From: Nymphaea colorata
Lineage: Eukaryota; Streptophyta; Magnoliopsida; Nymphaeales; Nymphaeaceae
Length of the DNA stretch: 64,000 nt
Assembly (NCBI RefSeq): GCF_008831285.2
Contig: NC_045150.1
Coordinates: 15,621,362-15,685,361 of the forward strand
Direction of reading: 5' to 3'
Position numbers and translations under genes: made by a program. The notes beneath the pieces were generated by a model that worked only from the letters and a program-made list of their open reading frames with translations, was not told where the DNA came from and made no database searches. Shown here one piece after another: positions 1-10,907 of this stretch (the first letter of the stretch is position 1; each line of letters starts with the position of its first letter).

Positions 1-484
1 TGCCACATCATCCAGCTCCATGCCAGGTTGGAAGTTGGATCCATTGAAAGCTGAATTATAGATTTAATATCTTCTAAAAAATTAATGATTATAGAATATT
101 AAAGAATTTATCTAGTACTTTAATTTTTAACATAATAACCTCGTGTTTCTAATGTGAAATGCATATTATAAGAAAAACCAATATACTTGCCATACTCGGC
201 TGTGCATGCAAGAATTGCCTTCCTACCTTCAGGCTAAAAACAGGGATATGCTCTCTTTATCATATGCTCAGCAACACCGTGATTCTTTTCCATGAGGGAG
301 TACATACTTCTGTTTGACTACAAGTTACAGCAGCTTGGTAGCTAAAACTTGTTATATTCAAATATAAGTTGCTTTTTTTATTTTGACCTGCGGTGGCCAC
401 GCAATCGTAATATTCTTACGTTAGATAGGTCGTGGTGAAGTATGTTTGTCATCTCTAAGAATTGAGTCTCTTTCTGTCTTTTAG
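1..484. other. AT-rich DNA, probable intron of the RABA5-like gene
   Basis: No open frame of note. The right end is a polypyrimidine tract followed by AG at 483-484, as expected for the intron before the Rab exon. I see no Rab first exon (no G-D-S-A-V-G-K coding) in this stretch. Confidence 0.5.
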
Positions 485-925
485 ATACCGTGCAGTCACA
501 AGTGCCTATTACAGAGGTGCTGTCGGGTGCCAGTTTACTACATGACCAAGCGCCAAACTTTCGATCACATACCAAGGTGGCTAGAAGAGCTGCGAAGCCA
601 CGCTGACAAGAACATCGTCATCATACTGGCAGGAAATAAATGTGATCTGGAAGATCAAAGAGTTGTGCCTGCAGAAGATGCACAAGAATTTGCACAGAGG
701 GAAGGCCTGTTCTTTTTGGAAACCTCTGCACTCAATGCAACAAATGTGGAATCTGCCTTCTTAACTGTACTAACTGAGATTTTCAATATTGTCAACAAGA
801 AAAACTTGGTTGCAGGAGAAAATCAAGCAAATGGTCATCCTTCGTCGCTTGCAGGAAAGAAGATCGTTATCCCTTGGCCAGCACAAGAAATCCCTGCCAA
901 GGGCAAGATGTGCTGTAGTTCATAA
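485..925 (+). pseudogene. RABA5-like Rab GTPase, last exon, with a frameshift
   Basis: This is the C-terminal two thirds of a plant Rab11/RabA small GTPase, a prenylated regulator of trans-Golgi and endosomal traffic. A pyrimidine-rich tract and AG at 483-484 give the exon start, and A485 completes an Arg codon before [14 protein letters not shown]. Visible motifs are GNKCDL (guanine-base binding), ETSAL, and a C-terminal CCSS that fits geranylgeranylation. The segment [15 protein letters not shown] and the end ...IPAK...CCSS resemble the RABA5 group. About 4 nt are missing near 526-533 where the family has G-A-L-V-V-Y-D, so the upstream part reads into TGA while MTKRQTF continues in another frame to the stop at 925. 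The first exon (P-loop, switch I) is not seen in 1-484 and would lie left of the window. It is either a pseudogene or carries a sequencing error at one spot. Family assignment is firm; subgroup is less so. Confidence 0.78.
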
Positions 926-1363
926 TTCGTCTCTATTTTCCTTTTAGGTGGTGTGGTTTCGCTTCAGTTTTGTGGTAAGGATTATTAGAGGATTCCAGTG
1001 ATCCTTGCGTCTGTTGTAAATCTCTATTTGTTTTACTGTTATGGTCCGTTGAGGCATTTTGTCTGAACCTGAAGGAGAATTTGTTGGTTAAAGAACTCGC
1101 TGCCTGACTAGGAAGCCATGTGAAAAGATTTCAAGGTTAATTGGTTTGTTCTGCAAATCGTCTGCGTGGTTATCTATTTGCCATCTCAATTTCGCAGAGA
1201 TGAGTTAAAGTTTTCCCTCGACGAAAGTGAAAGAACTACTGCAGTTCAAAATGGCCTCATTTCGAACTGTGGAACGGAAAGAAAGAAGGACCAAATAGGT
1301 GGTGAAACGTCCATCGTACGGTGAATGAAACGACAGAGGCGGCAACTTATCAGCACATATTTG
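926..1363. other. 3' flank of the Rab exon
   Basis: T-rich non-coding DNA after the Rab stop codon, probably 3' UTR and downstream DNA up to the copia LTR. I see no gene and no clear AATAAA signal in it. Confidence 0.45.
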
Positions 1364-1685
1364 TGTTAGGAACAACACACAATAAACTCTCCTCTCACAC
1401 TCTCAAGAGGGGGTTAGAAGCAACAAGGAAGAAGACAACGATTTACGTGGTTCGGAGCAATAATCTCCTACGTCCACGATCGCACAGATCTCTTGTATTC
1501 TCTCTCACAGAAGAACACACAGACAGACACTAACAAGCGGCGGCCATCCTCAAAACATAAGGATTAGGGCAAACCCGCATTTGTACAAAATGACATATAT
1601 GCCCTTACATAAGGAAAAATTTCCAGTATAGATCCGCGGTATTGCAAATGAGTGTCCAGTATGGATCAAGTTCCGTACACCAACA
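1364..1685 (-). repeat. 3' LTR of copia element 1 (TGTTG...TAACA)
   Basis: Read on the minus strand this stretch starts TGTTGG directly after a polypurine tract (minus-strand AAAGTGGGAGA, 1687-1697) and ends CCTAACA at 1364, so it has TG...CA ends. It lies just downstream of a copia RNase H end. It contains the 'ACGTGGTTCGGAGC' type segment (plus strand about 1445) common in plant copia LTRs. A 5' LTR of the same family is absent from the window: the LTR at 4850-5135 is unrelated in sequence, so no target duplication can be tested. Confidence 0.68.
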
Positions 1686-1760
1686 ATCTCCCACTTTGAA
1701 TTTGATCCATCCAAGTGCTTGTACATCATATACTCAACCTGTGCGATGTCTCCTCATCAA

Positions 1761-2128
1761 TCAACCTTGGAGACCAACTGAGGTTAAACATAACCTCAAC
1801 TTCTCAGCAGTCACTGGCTTTGTCAACATGTCTGCTGGATTCTCTGTTCCACGAATCTTTTCAAGAGATAGTATCTTCTCTTCCAACAAATCTCTAATGA
1901 AATGATATTTCAATTCAATATGTTTTGTTCTAGCATGGAACACTGGATTCTTGGCTAAATGAATTGCACTTTGACTGTCACAAGAGAGAACACTCTTATC
2001 TTCCTTTACATGCAATTCTTTTAGAATAGTCTTTAGCCAAATCATCTCTTTGCTGGCTTCTGTAACAGCAATATATTCAGCTTCTGTGGTAGACAGCGCA
2101 ACAACCTTTTGAAGCTATGAAACCCAAC
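1761..2128 (-). pseudogene. Copia RNase H C-terminal remnant (element 1)
   Basis: The minus strand encodes the end of a Ty1/copia polyprotein: ALSTTEAEYIAV, then SAIHLAKNP, ARTKHIELKYHFIRD and ENPADMLTKP, the standard order of the RNase H domain and tail. An in-frame stop precedes LQKVVALSTTEAEY near 2115. Homology ends about 2128. Everything upstream (gag to RT) is missing, so this is the 3' stub of an element whose LTR lies at 1364-1685. It abuts the 3' intron of the NSUN2-like exon. Confidence 0.82.
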
Positions 2129-2292
2129 CTGTAATTTTAGCAAGTTCAGATACAAACTAAAGAAAGGAATAAATTGATTTCAATCCTAAAGTTCCTCTAC
2201 AAGGTCACTTGGAGAAATGACGAGGACAAACAACAGTTACTTCTATACATGCAAAAACGAAAAAAAAAATTGATGAAAAGGGAGGAACTTAC

Positions 2293-2852
2293 AAAAGTTT
2301 CCAATCCAAGAGATCTTATCTTTAGCTGCTGACCAACACAAAAATTCAACCTGATGACGTCATGAACGGACTTTGATATATAGTATATCCTTTTCACATG
2401 GTGGACATCATCATTTCGAGTTACAAGATGTCCATGAAGGGGCAATGATTCATCAATGCCATAAAAGTTTCTTAAATTATTAATTATGTTATCATCCATG
2501 AAGAATACAACAGGATCGACTCCTCTCCATTTTTCTTGGATCTGCAACTTTCCTCTCCCAACTCCCTCCCTGTTCAAGTCAGTCATGCCATCCTCACATT
2601 CTTCAGCCTTCTCCATCTCATTGCCTTCTGGACAGAGCTCAGAGTGGTCTGCTTCTGAACCAAATTCTAAAGTCTCTTGTTCATCCAAAGAATCTGAGGC
2701 CACACTTCCCTCAGCTAAATCACCATTATCATCACTTGGTGCATTAACAATTATGCTTGTATTACCCGTGCATGATGCCTCATTGACCTCCTTTGCTGGC
2801 CCTCCAGTCTTGCCACTTTCATCCGTATAACCTACTTGCTTACTTGGCCTGT
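2293..2852 (-). CDS. NSUN2: NSUN2/TRM4-type tRNA (cytosine-5)-methyltransferase, single exon
   Basis: An internal exon of a plant NSUN2/TRM4-like RNA m5C methyltransferase, which methylates tRNA and mRNA cytosines using S-adenosylmethionine. An acceptor CTACAG ends at 2853 and a donor GTAAGT starts at 2292. The 560-bp exon takes two bases of a split codon and then reads open for 186 codons. The first half is acidic and low-complexity (SEADHSELCPEGNEMEKAEE). The second half carries the conserved C-terminal block: WRGVDPVVFF, NFYGIDESLPL, GHLVTRND, VKRIYYISKSV, VGQQLKIRSLGLETF. This region follows the catalytic domain, so catalytic cysteines are not expected here. Neighbouring exons are not visible: copia fragments lie on both sides, at 1364-2128 and 3171-5135. 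The exon itself has no stops. The gene may continue outside the window with retroelement-filled introns, or this may be an orphan relic. Symbol given for the family. Confidence 0.82.
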
Positions 2853-3170
2853 CTGTAGCAGAAATTAAAGATAAACAGGCATTTAGATTATATCTTCAAT
2901 TAGTAGCAAGTAAGCACTTAGTGAAGCATTTACTTCTAATGAAGTTGATAAAAAACTAAGGTGTATTACTTGGTAATTTAATGTTGATATTGACATACAG
3001 TACAGAAAATCCAACAGGAAAATGCTAAAGTCAGAACAGTATGTTAAAAAAGAAATGAACAAAGATAAATGCTGATGTCAAACAAGAAAGGATCTCATGA
3101 AGCAGGATAATTCTTTTTCTAACATATGATGTAGTCTTTTGTTGGGTCCTATTGATCCATGGTCTACAAC
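2853..3170. other. Probable intron 5' of the NSUN2-like exon
   Basis: AT-rich DNA between the exon acceptor and the copia gag-protease fragment. No coding similarity seen. Confidence 0.4.
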
Positions 3171-4589
3171 TTAAGCTAACTCGACAAAACAAGAGGAAGA
3201 AGAATGATCAGCAGAAAAGATGAGATTACAATTGAGTTCTCTGGTAATACTGCTGACAGATAACAAGTTCACAGGAATATTGGGAACATGAAGAGCATTA
3301 TGAAGATGATATTTATTCAACAAGGACAAACTCCCTTTTCCAGCCACAGAAATAAAAGAACCGTCAGCTATAGACACGCGTTGCTGCCCTGAGGACAATT
3401 TGTATTCTTGAAACAGCTTAGGATCCCCTGTCATATGATGCGTAGCCCCACTATCAACAATCCAATCACCAAGTGAGAAATTACCTTGATCGCTTGTGGC
3501 AACAAGAGCTTGAGCTAACTTAGCTCCCTCGAACGTGGAAGTTCCATCTTGCGTAGTAGATAGCCGGCTGATATAAGCTTGCAATTCCTTGATTTGATCG
3601 GAGGAAAGCTTTGATTTTTCAACAGTTGACGAACTACCCTGACTAGAGTCAGGCACAGAAGAACCCTGCCGACTAGAAGGAGGACGACCACGAACAAGTC
3701 TCTTCTCAGGATGAATATCCCAACAGAAATCCACAGAATGCCCCAACTTATTACAATGACTACAATGTCGAACAGGACGTTGTCCAGTCCCTGAGGCACG
3801 ACTAACAAACGCTGAGGGGGAACTCCCATGGCTGGAGTCAATATGCATAACTTGGCGACGTTGTTCCTCAGATTCCACCCGGGCATACACCTCCTCAATC
3901 CCAGGGATCTCGTCACAATTGAGAATTTGGCTCCTAATGGATTCAAATTCATCACGTAAGTCTGCAAGGAAAATAAAAGTCCGGTCCATCCATTCTTTTT
4001 CCCAGTACAAGGCATGATCAGAACCACAATGTCAGTCATCATTCACTTGGTAGTCTAGTTCCTCCCATTTAGTCTTCAGGGCTGCAAAGAAAGATGCTAC
4101 AGACAAGTCACCGTGTGTAAGAGAGAAGATGCTACGTTTGATTTGGTACGTACGCAATACTCTCTTCTTACGGCCATACATCCGTGCAAGCACAGTCCAC
4201 ATGTCATATGCAGTCGACTTACGCAAGATCAGAGGCTGAATATCGGCGGACACAGAACTAATGATCCATACTTTAACTTGACTATCTTCCAATGCCCAAG
4301 TCGCCCATCGTGGATCTGTTTTAGAAGGCGCAGGTTTCTCCCCAGTAATATAGGACAGGCGACCACGGCTGGTTATCCCGATTTCTAGGGCAGCAGACCA
4401 AGAGAGATAGTTGCCTTTGTTCAGCCGGATGGAAATGACTTGAACAGGCAAGTTCTCGCTCTTGGTATTACTGTCTGTGTCAAAGGCAACATCTATCTTG
4501 GGAGTCATCTCTTCTGCCATCACAAGCACCAAAGAGACGCAATACCCAGCACAAGGAGACGCGGCACCAGTACCAGAGACGACAGACAA
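3171..4589 (-). pseudogene. Copia gag-protease fragment (element 2)
   Basis: The minus strand encodes a Ty1/copia Gag of the UBN2 type (LNKGNYLSWSAALEI, DPRWATWALED, YDMWTVLARMYG, then KTKWEELDYQ), a CCHC zinc knuckle CSHCNKLGHSVDFC with exact C-x2-C-x4-H-x4-C spacing, and an aspartic protease site DWIVDSGATHHMTGD. The only break is one in-frame TGA at 4032-4034. The frame is the same on both sides. Reading begins near 4523-4589, downstream of the 5' LTR and primer site. Coding stops at 3171 just after the protease, and integrase, RT and RNase H are absent, so the element is truncated at its 3' side. Confidence 0.88.
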
Positions 4590-4836
4590 GAGGCGGTGGA
4601 GGCAGAAAAATCACTGGCGGCGGCGGGAAAAACTTGACGGCGACGGCGGTGGCAGAGAATCGCTGGCGGCGATGGCGACGGCGACGGTGACGCTGGAACA
4701 GACGACGGCGGCGGCGTTGGAACAGGCGACGGCGATGGCGGCGCAAGGAGAAGCAGCGGCGGAAAAACAACGGCGGCTAATAGAAACACCAGCAGCGGCA
4801 GAAACACACGATCACAGAGCAAATCCCACACACGCT
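4590..4836. other. Copia element 2 leader, GGCGAC-rich
   Basis: A GC-rich stretch full of GGCGAC/GGCGGC triplet-like repeats lies between the primer-binding site and the gag start. Long frames on both strands here (for example minus 4520-4891) come from the base composition and are not believed. Confidence 0.5.
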
Positions 4837-4849
4837 GGCTCTGATACCA
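4837..4849 (-). other. Primer-binding site of copia element 2
   Basis: The minus strand reads TGGTATCAGAGCC, complementary to the 3' end of initiator tRNA-Met and directly next to the LTR end. It fixes the element's orientation and the inner LTR edge. Confidence 0.85.
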
Positions 4850-5135
4850 TGTAGAAATATGCAACGGAAGAGAAAAACAAAGAAGAAACACACGATGTAC
4901 GTGGAAAACCTCAAGAAGAGGTGAAAAACCACGAAGAAGCTCTAACCTAGGGGCAAAACCGCAACCCTAGGAGAGAGAAAATTATATCCACTTAATCAAC
5001 AAATTTACAATAGGTGGAGATTATAAGAGAGAGAGGTAGGGAGCCCGCCTAGGGTACCAAGTCAGCCTCGATATCCATGCCCTTGGGATCGGGTCCATAT
5101 CCGGACCCGGTTCCCTATTACAAGTTATTCTAACA
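4850..5135 (-). repeat. 5' LTR of copia element 2 (286 bp, TGTTAG...CTACA)
   Basis: On the minus strand the LTR runs from TGTTAGAATAAC at 5135 to TTTCTACA at 4850, next to the primer site. It has TG...CA ends. No second copy of this LTR is present, so the 3' part of the element was lost. Confidence 0.72.
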
Positions 5136-7512
5136 GGTTTGTTTTGTTCTTTCTTAAAGAAAGTGAAGAGCTTAACCCAAACCATTTGCAAAACTTGCAA
5201 TCAGTTGAGGACCCGACATTTATGGGAACTTGTCGCCCTTAAACTAACCTTTTTGTGTATAGAAGACACTACTCTTATGGGAGTATTTGTGAAGTTTGTT
5301 TTTCTACCCAGTCAACCTATCTTGTTATTCAATTTGCCATCTCTTTAGGGAGTATAGTTCCTTCCTCCTTTTGATATACCATTTGATGTCATGAATTTTT
5401 ATAAAATAGAAAATTTTAAATTTTGCTTAAAAGCATTTTTAAAATTCTTTTCTCACACAATGGTATATATGTCTTTGGTTATTCTTAGTACCCTCTCAAG
5501 TAAAAGGAGAAAATTTTAAGTTTTTGTTGTCAATCAATGGAAGAGTAAAGCTGAAAAATTCTTTTATATGAGCAGTAAGGAAAAATCTTATGAAGTTGAG
5601 AAAGTCAAGACTAGAAAATGCTATGGACTTTGATGATCAAGCATCTACTAGGATTCAACAGGAAAATATCTTGAGAGAAAATCCATAATGCTTCGTAAGA
5701 TCTTGGCAGGTAGCAAAATGATAGTTGAGAGATGGGCTCGGGGCTTGTATCGTCGTTCCTCTAAGTCGTTAATCGAGAGTACCGGGTAGGCATATAGGTG
5801 ATTTATGTCTGTCCCGCGAAGATGACGACTTATGAACCTTTGGCTCATCGAAGCCCGTAAGCTGAAACGGGTGGGACATGTGACAAAGCTACACATTACC
5901 ACCAAAGCGGTGGAGCTTCCTAGTAGCCTTTGGGGTGGTGTGGTATACCCTCAAAGGTGAAGGTCATTCTTGAAAAAAAAGAAAAAGAAAAAAAATCAAA
6001 AATCCAAAAAGGCAAATGCAAAGGAAAGAAAGAAAGAAAAGAAGAAAAAACATAAAAAAAAAGTGTCTGCCAAGAGATGAAAAGCATGAAGGTTGAACTC
6101 GCAGGAATTGAATGTGACAATCTTTCATAGATGTGCGATGCTGGGGTCAATATTTTCTTCTTTTTTTGATTACCTAAGATGCCAAGGATGATTCCTTTAT
6201 GTTCACATTTTTGAAATTGAATGACATTCCTTCTAGAGATTTGACGACATTGATGCAAAATGAATCTTGATGTTTGTACGGTACTATGGGTAAATGAAGG
6301 CCATATTATTTGCACAACACGAGCACTCTTGTTTATGAATTAATTTATCGTTTTTGAACTATTTCAAAGTGAAAACTTGACATCTCTTGTTATATTTGTA
6401 GGCTTCCTAGGCATAGGATGAACTAACCAATTCCCGGTGGTCTTGAAAGATATTTGCCATTTTATTACCAAACTGTTTGTGCACTCATGCTGAGTGTGAT
6501 GAATTTTCCATCATATCCTCTGCGTCAAGAGAGGTAAATCATTAACTGAGTGTATTCAACATAACCCAGATGGTTGAGTCTGTCATGGAAGGCCTCTTAT
6601 CTCTTTTCAAAAGAATTAGTCGATTTTGAATTTTTACATTTTTGAAAAGTTCCATCCTTCGAAGCAGCATGAGATTTATGTCCCTGGGTCCTTCATGGTT
6701 TTAGACCAGGTTTGTACTCAGTTTCTTCGTGTCTTGTTAGTCGAATAGATGCTTTAGTAAGGTACATGTCCACCATAGGTCAAGGTCATTGGTTTGATTT
6801 GTTTTCAGGAGGATCACATTCTAGTTTAGATAGAGTATTTTAGTTTTGTTGAGTTGACCCATTGTTGGTTTGATTTTATAGTACTTCAATTTTTTCTTTT
6901 TATTGCCTGCTTTATTGGTTTTCCAGCATAGTGCTTGTCATGTTTATTTTTCACTTTCATTGTGAAATGGGTTTGTTTAGGAGCTTTGTTGACTTAGTTA
7001 TTTGGTACTTTGGTTTTCATTTTTCAATGTATTTACTCGATTCTTTTAATAAATAAAATCTGATCAAGTTCATGAGTATGTTGGTTGTGTCGCATTCTCA
7101 TATAGTCTTTTGAATTGCATATCATACATTGTTTAAGTTGTAGGTTGCTTGGCTGTATATCTATGATGACAGCTTCATCGCATCTAAGGGGCATGTCAAC
7201 TGCGAGTTTATGTCATGCTGTTTTGTTTAAAAGTGCATATCTATTTTCAATAGTTTTAGGTTTCTGGAGGTAGGAACTGGAACTACTGATGGTGCACTAC
7301 ATTAAGAGTTGAAGGTGGTGTCTCTCGCTTTCTCAGGTTCTCTCGTACGATACACATTCATGGGTTTAGGATGTGGGGAAACTGTAGAGCCATGTTATAT
7401 TTTCCCATGCAGGTCAGCTTAACCTACCAAGAAATCTGTTGTTTTCGATTATGGGATCTTTTTTCTTGACATTTTTCACTTTTTCTTACTTTCCAGGTTT
7501 TTCTTACAAAGA
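5136..7512. other. Unassigned non-coding DNA
   Basis: No reading frame that resembles a known family. A stretch around 5690-5930 has short frames (LRKILAGSKMIVERWARG) of retroelement-spacer appearance, followed by a poly-A-rich segment at 5975-6060. I could not place it in any element and see no gene. Confidence 0.35.
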
Positions 7513-7793
7513 CAAGTCATGAGAAGCCAAAAGTTTGTCTGCTGAATTATGTAATCCAAAATAAAGGGGATCCAGCAAACCAAAGTAGAAAAGGGAGCAG
7601 AAGAAGGAGGGAAAAGCCTTTTTATATTGTGTTGTCTAAATAAGGCACTAATAAAGAAAAAAATACACAGGAAACAAACAGAAAATTCACCATTCCAGTC
7701 CAGATTATGAAATTTGTGCAACAAAACGTTTGACATTGACCACATTACATTTTCCATAGATGTCATTAACTTTCTTAAGGTCCTTCAAATCAG
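7513..7793. repeat. Dispersed 0.3-kb repeat, copy 1
   Basis: This stretch matches 63425-63745 in the same orientation, for example the shared GGATCCAGCAAACC and TCCATAGATGTCATTAACTT segments, with one roughly 35-bp gap around 63560. On the minus strand both copies end a short frame, ADLKDLKKVNDIYG...VVNVKR, then a stop. I do not recognise it. The left copy has an AG-like acceptor at its coding side. Confidence 0.75.
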
Positions 7794-8519
7794 CTAACCT
7801 GCCAAGCAGATTGTTCAAATTCAAATTTGAATTTTATATTCCTAATTAACAAATAATGTATGCATAATGCACATGATTGTATATCGACATCAAAGCCTGA
7901 ATAATGCCTTAATACATTCAACTGCTATCAGCGCTGTAATATTAGATTCCATTAATGAGTTTGTTGCCGATGATTCACCTACAACGCTTGATTCAATGCT
8001 ATCTGATCCAATCCCTACCACCTCTCTCTCGCCCTCTCCCTCTTTATGTCTTTTTCTCTCTCAAGAGGAAAGCAAGGAACGAAGGAAAGGGTGAGGTGAA
8101 GGAAGTTAAGTCTTACCAACGTTTTTAAAATACTAGTATAAACTTTTACCGATGTTTCAGAAATGCCAGAAAAAGTTTTTACCGACAGTTTTTAGACGTC
8201 TTGAAAAGTTTTTTTAGGATGCCAGTGAATTTTTTTCAACATCTTCAGAATGTCTGTAAAAGTATCTTTGTATAGAATTTTGTATAGACTACAGTAAAAA
8301 CTTACAGTGGTGTCCTTTTTATCAATGTTTTTTCAGCCCACTTGATCGAGCTAGCCTTGACCGATTCCGGTGAGTCATGCGTTCCATTTTATACTTGTTC
8401 AACAGATGAAATTGGGAACTTGACCTCTCGAATGTGTACAACAAGACAAATTGGCAATTCGTGTGCAAGGCGCTAAGATAGGTAAGATTTGATCACTGGT
8501 GGGTTGAATTGATTTATAC
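7794..8519. other. Non-coding DNA with CACTA-like motifs
   Basis: No gene seen. Between 8110 and 8330 the text repeats TTTTACCGA/TTTACCGAC-like words, as in subterminal regions of CACTA-type transposons, but no matching CACTA ends were found. Around 8335-8390 it shares the words CCCACTTGATCGAG...GCCTTGA with 15620-15660 and 60850-60890. Confidence 0.35.
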
Positions 8520-8890
8520 TTACATCCCATTGCTTCTCAAGGGGGTCATTGATGGTAGAGAAAGAAAATTCTTCAATTGCCATAGAGGTTTTGGTCATGG
8601 TGATGTACTATCACCTTACTTCTTCATAAACAAAGATGTGCTGCATCCCCAATCTATCATAAACAAATCAAAGTAGAAGGTTGGCATCACGATCAACTCA
8701 GCAAAGTCCACAATCACAGCATTCAAGCCGTAGGGATGTCCCTCGTGGAGATTCAAACTTGCTTGGGATTGGAACTTGGAAGTGAACACATTCCGTTGGA
8801 CGCAGGGCTATGCATGCGTCCAGAAGAGAAAGTCAAGTGCAAACTTATCAGTTGGAAGGCTAAATGCCTGTCATATACTGCCGGCCAATA
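8520..8890 (+). pseudogene. LINE reverse transcriptase scrap
   Basis: Decayed plus-strand RT coding: LLKGVIDGRERKFFNCHRG..HGDVLSPY corresponds to the R-G-L-R-Q-G-D-P-L-S-P-Y block of plant LINE RTs. About 100 bp later come EEKVKCKLISWKAKCLSYT, the W-K-A-K-x-L-S-Y block that follows the active site. The catalytic part between them is deleted. The first block is nearly identical to 16290-16430. Confidence 0.7.
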
Positions 8891-9074
8891 ACAACCAAAA
8901 ATATCGCGTGTATCTTAAAAAATCGGCAAAATAAGCAAGACGCCTCTTGCTATAATCAGCCTATCAGGCCCTGATGAAGAGTACTATTATACAGAAAATA
9001 AATTGAAAAAATTATGTTATAGAAGATTGAAGAAAGTGCATGATGCATAGAGCAAATTGAAGGCAGCACAAATG

Positions 9075-9986
9075 CCATTTGTTTTCCCTCAAAATCGAAA
9101 CCCTAAACTGTGTTTCTCCTTTCCAAACTAAAAAAAAAAAATGGATGCCTTCTAAATTGTCTCCCTGTCGCCTGCTCGACACAATTATCTTCTCTCTCCG
9201 TCCCTCATCTTCTCACTCACTCGCTTCTCGTTCTCTCTCTGTTCTTCATTGGTTTCTTACACACACAAGAAGATAGGAGGTGGCAGTAGGGATGAAAAGC
9301 CCTTTTCGACGGGAATAACAAAACCGACCGACCTTAAAATGAATTTTTTTCAAAAACAATGCCTAGTCCACCATTTTTAAAGAGTTTCTCTCTCTTGTCA
9401 TTAAAATTTTTCTATACACATAGTGCTCCGTTTGAAGGATAGTTTAAATCATCAACGTTTACAAGTCCTATTACTTTAAAGATTTATATCACTGACATTT
9501 GTTACGGTTAAAACCCATTAGTTATAATTAATATGAGTATTGGGAAATATTGATATGTTTCTAATAGTTTTATGTTGTTTTGTTATTTATCCTCTATTTT
9601 TTTTTTGTTTTAGATAGATATATTGTATACTTTCTATGATTCAATATGTTTTAAATTTTCTAATTTTAACAACTAAGACATATAGTTAAGTTATTAATTT
9701 AATAGCAAATAAAAAGTTTTTTTCAATACATAACAATATTTAATACAAATATTGTTTAAAACTTTTTCCTTAAAGTGGTTTACACAAGCCAATATAAGTC
9801 GATGCGTATCAGGTGACCGATCCACGCTTCAGGTCCGATATTTATTTTATAAATATTAAAAATATTGATTGGATACTATATGAAAAATAAGGCTGAATAT
9901 TGTCCTTAATTTACCCCCACCCCCATCAACAGTAAACCAGTCAAAGGTTGCCACCGATATATAACCAAAAGCAAACCGCATGGATC
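9075..9986. repeat. 3' flank of TNL copy A, homologous to the copy B flank
   Basis: From about 9075 the sequence runs parallel to 46188-46808 (shared AAACCCTAAACTGTGTTTCTCC and ACTTTTTCCTTAAAGTGGTTTACACA). This marks the left edge of the duplicated TNL unit. Copy A holds about 310 bp (about 9255-9563) that copy B lacks. No gene besides the TNL 3' end. Confidence 0.8.
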
Positions 9987-10667
9987 TCACGGTCGTCGCC
10001 TCCTGTGCAAATCGATACGGAAATGGGTACCTTGGAAGACGCTTTCTGCTTCGAACGTGACGTCGATCCTTCGGTATCCTTTCCCATCTCTTTGGGGTGA
10101 ATAAGAGGTATTAATTCTACCACCCGGAAAAGGGTCAAAGGTCCCCCCATTCTCTCTGTATTTGGGATTCTGAGTTGTGTCGGTGTCAGCGATAGCAACG
10201 GTGCACCCTTCAACTTGAATGTCACGCCCTACCACTTTATGACACAGAAATATAACGTCCTTCCCACCTCTTACCATGACTTCTTTCCCTTTATCATCCT
10301 CCAACTTCCGAGGGATGAAAGCTCCACTACCGGAGATCCGTATAATCTCTTTCGGTTCAGTCATTGCCTCATCACTTTCTGCTCGTTTAAAGATTATCCA
10401 AGAATTATCATGCCCCTCGGCCTTAACCTGGGTTACTCTATAAGACCGTGGCACGCGGCCCTCAACACTAACAGTAGTGTAAGTGTTGCCTCGGCGAGGC
10501 ACATTGGGGAGAGAAAAAGATACCGTCACCGACCATGTCCATACCGACCATGACCATGTCCATACCAACCATGTCCATGTCCATAGTCTGTGTGGAGATT
10601 TGGAGTGGAAAGAATCAATCGGATGTCCAGGAATGATGAGATATTCACAATGTTCGAATTTGGCCTC
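9987..10667 (-). pseudogene. TNL copy A, C-terminal post-LRR exon
   Basis: The minus strand encodes the last TNL exon. An acceptor CCAG precedes EAKFEHCEYLIIPGHPI, followed by VTVSFSLPNVPRRGNTYTTV, similar in layout to the C-terminal jelly-roll (C-JID/post-LRR) domain of TNL immune receptors. The exon is open for 226 codons to TGA at 9987. Around residues 30-45 it contains a WTW..VWTW repeat that is longer than in copy B. It also holds a 60-residue segment (KDVIFLCHKVVG to SPQRDG) absent from copy B. The exon is intact, but the gene it belongs to is broken upstream, so it is scored as part of a pseudogene. The domain call rests on position and layout. Confidence 0.66.
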
Positions 10668-10907
10668 CTGGTACGTGCACATTTAAAATAAGATTAGATG
10701 TAGACTATATACATGCACATTTAATATGATATATATATTTGATATGAGCACATATAAACGACAATCAGCCATGGTACATGTACACATTCGAAGCGAACCT
10801 ACCTACAAAGCAGTTTAAGCGGTTGGGCCTAAAGATGAAAACTTTTGTGCAGGACACTTACTAAACATAGCGGCCGAGCTATTACCTGGCTTAGGGCCAC
10901 TCAAGCT

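Noticed and set aside
4837-4849. tRNA-Met gene remnants at the TGGTATCAGAGCC sites (also 37899, 44769, 49700)
   Set aside because: Only the 12-13 bases matching the tRNA 3' end are present, each next to an LTR; these are primer-binding sites.
4480-4891. Arg/Leu/Pro-rich frames around the copia 2 leader
   Set aside because: Produced by GGCGAC-type triplet repeats; not conserved-looking and lie in an LTR and leader.
1364-5135. Pairing the LTRs at 1364-1685 and 4850-5135 as one copia element around the NSUN2 exon
   Set aside because: Their sequences are unrelated and the coding parts belong to different families, so no single element captured the exon.
5136-7440. Gypsy-type internal region
   Set aside because: Some spacer-like text, but no gag, protease, RT or integrase block, primer site or LTR pair could be found.
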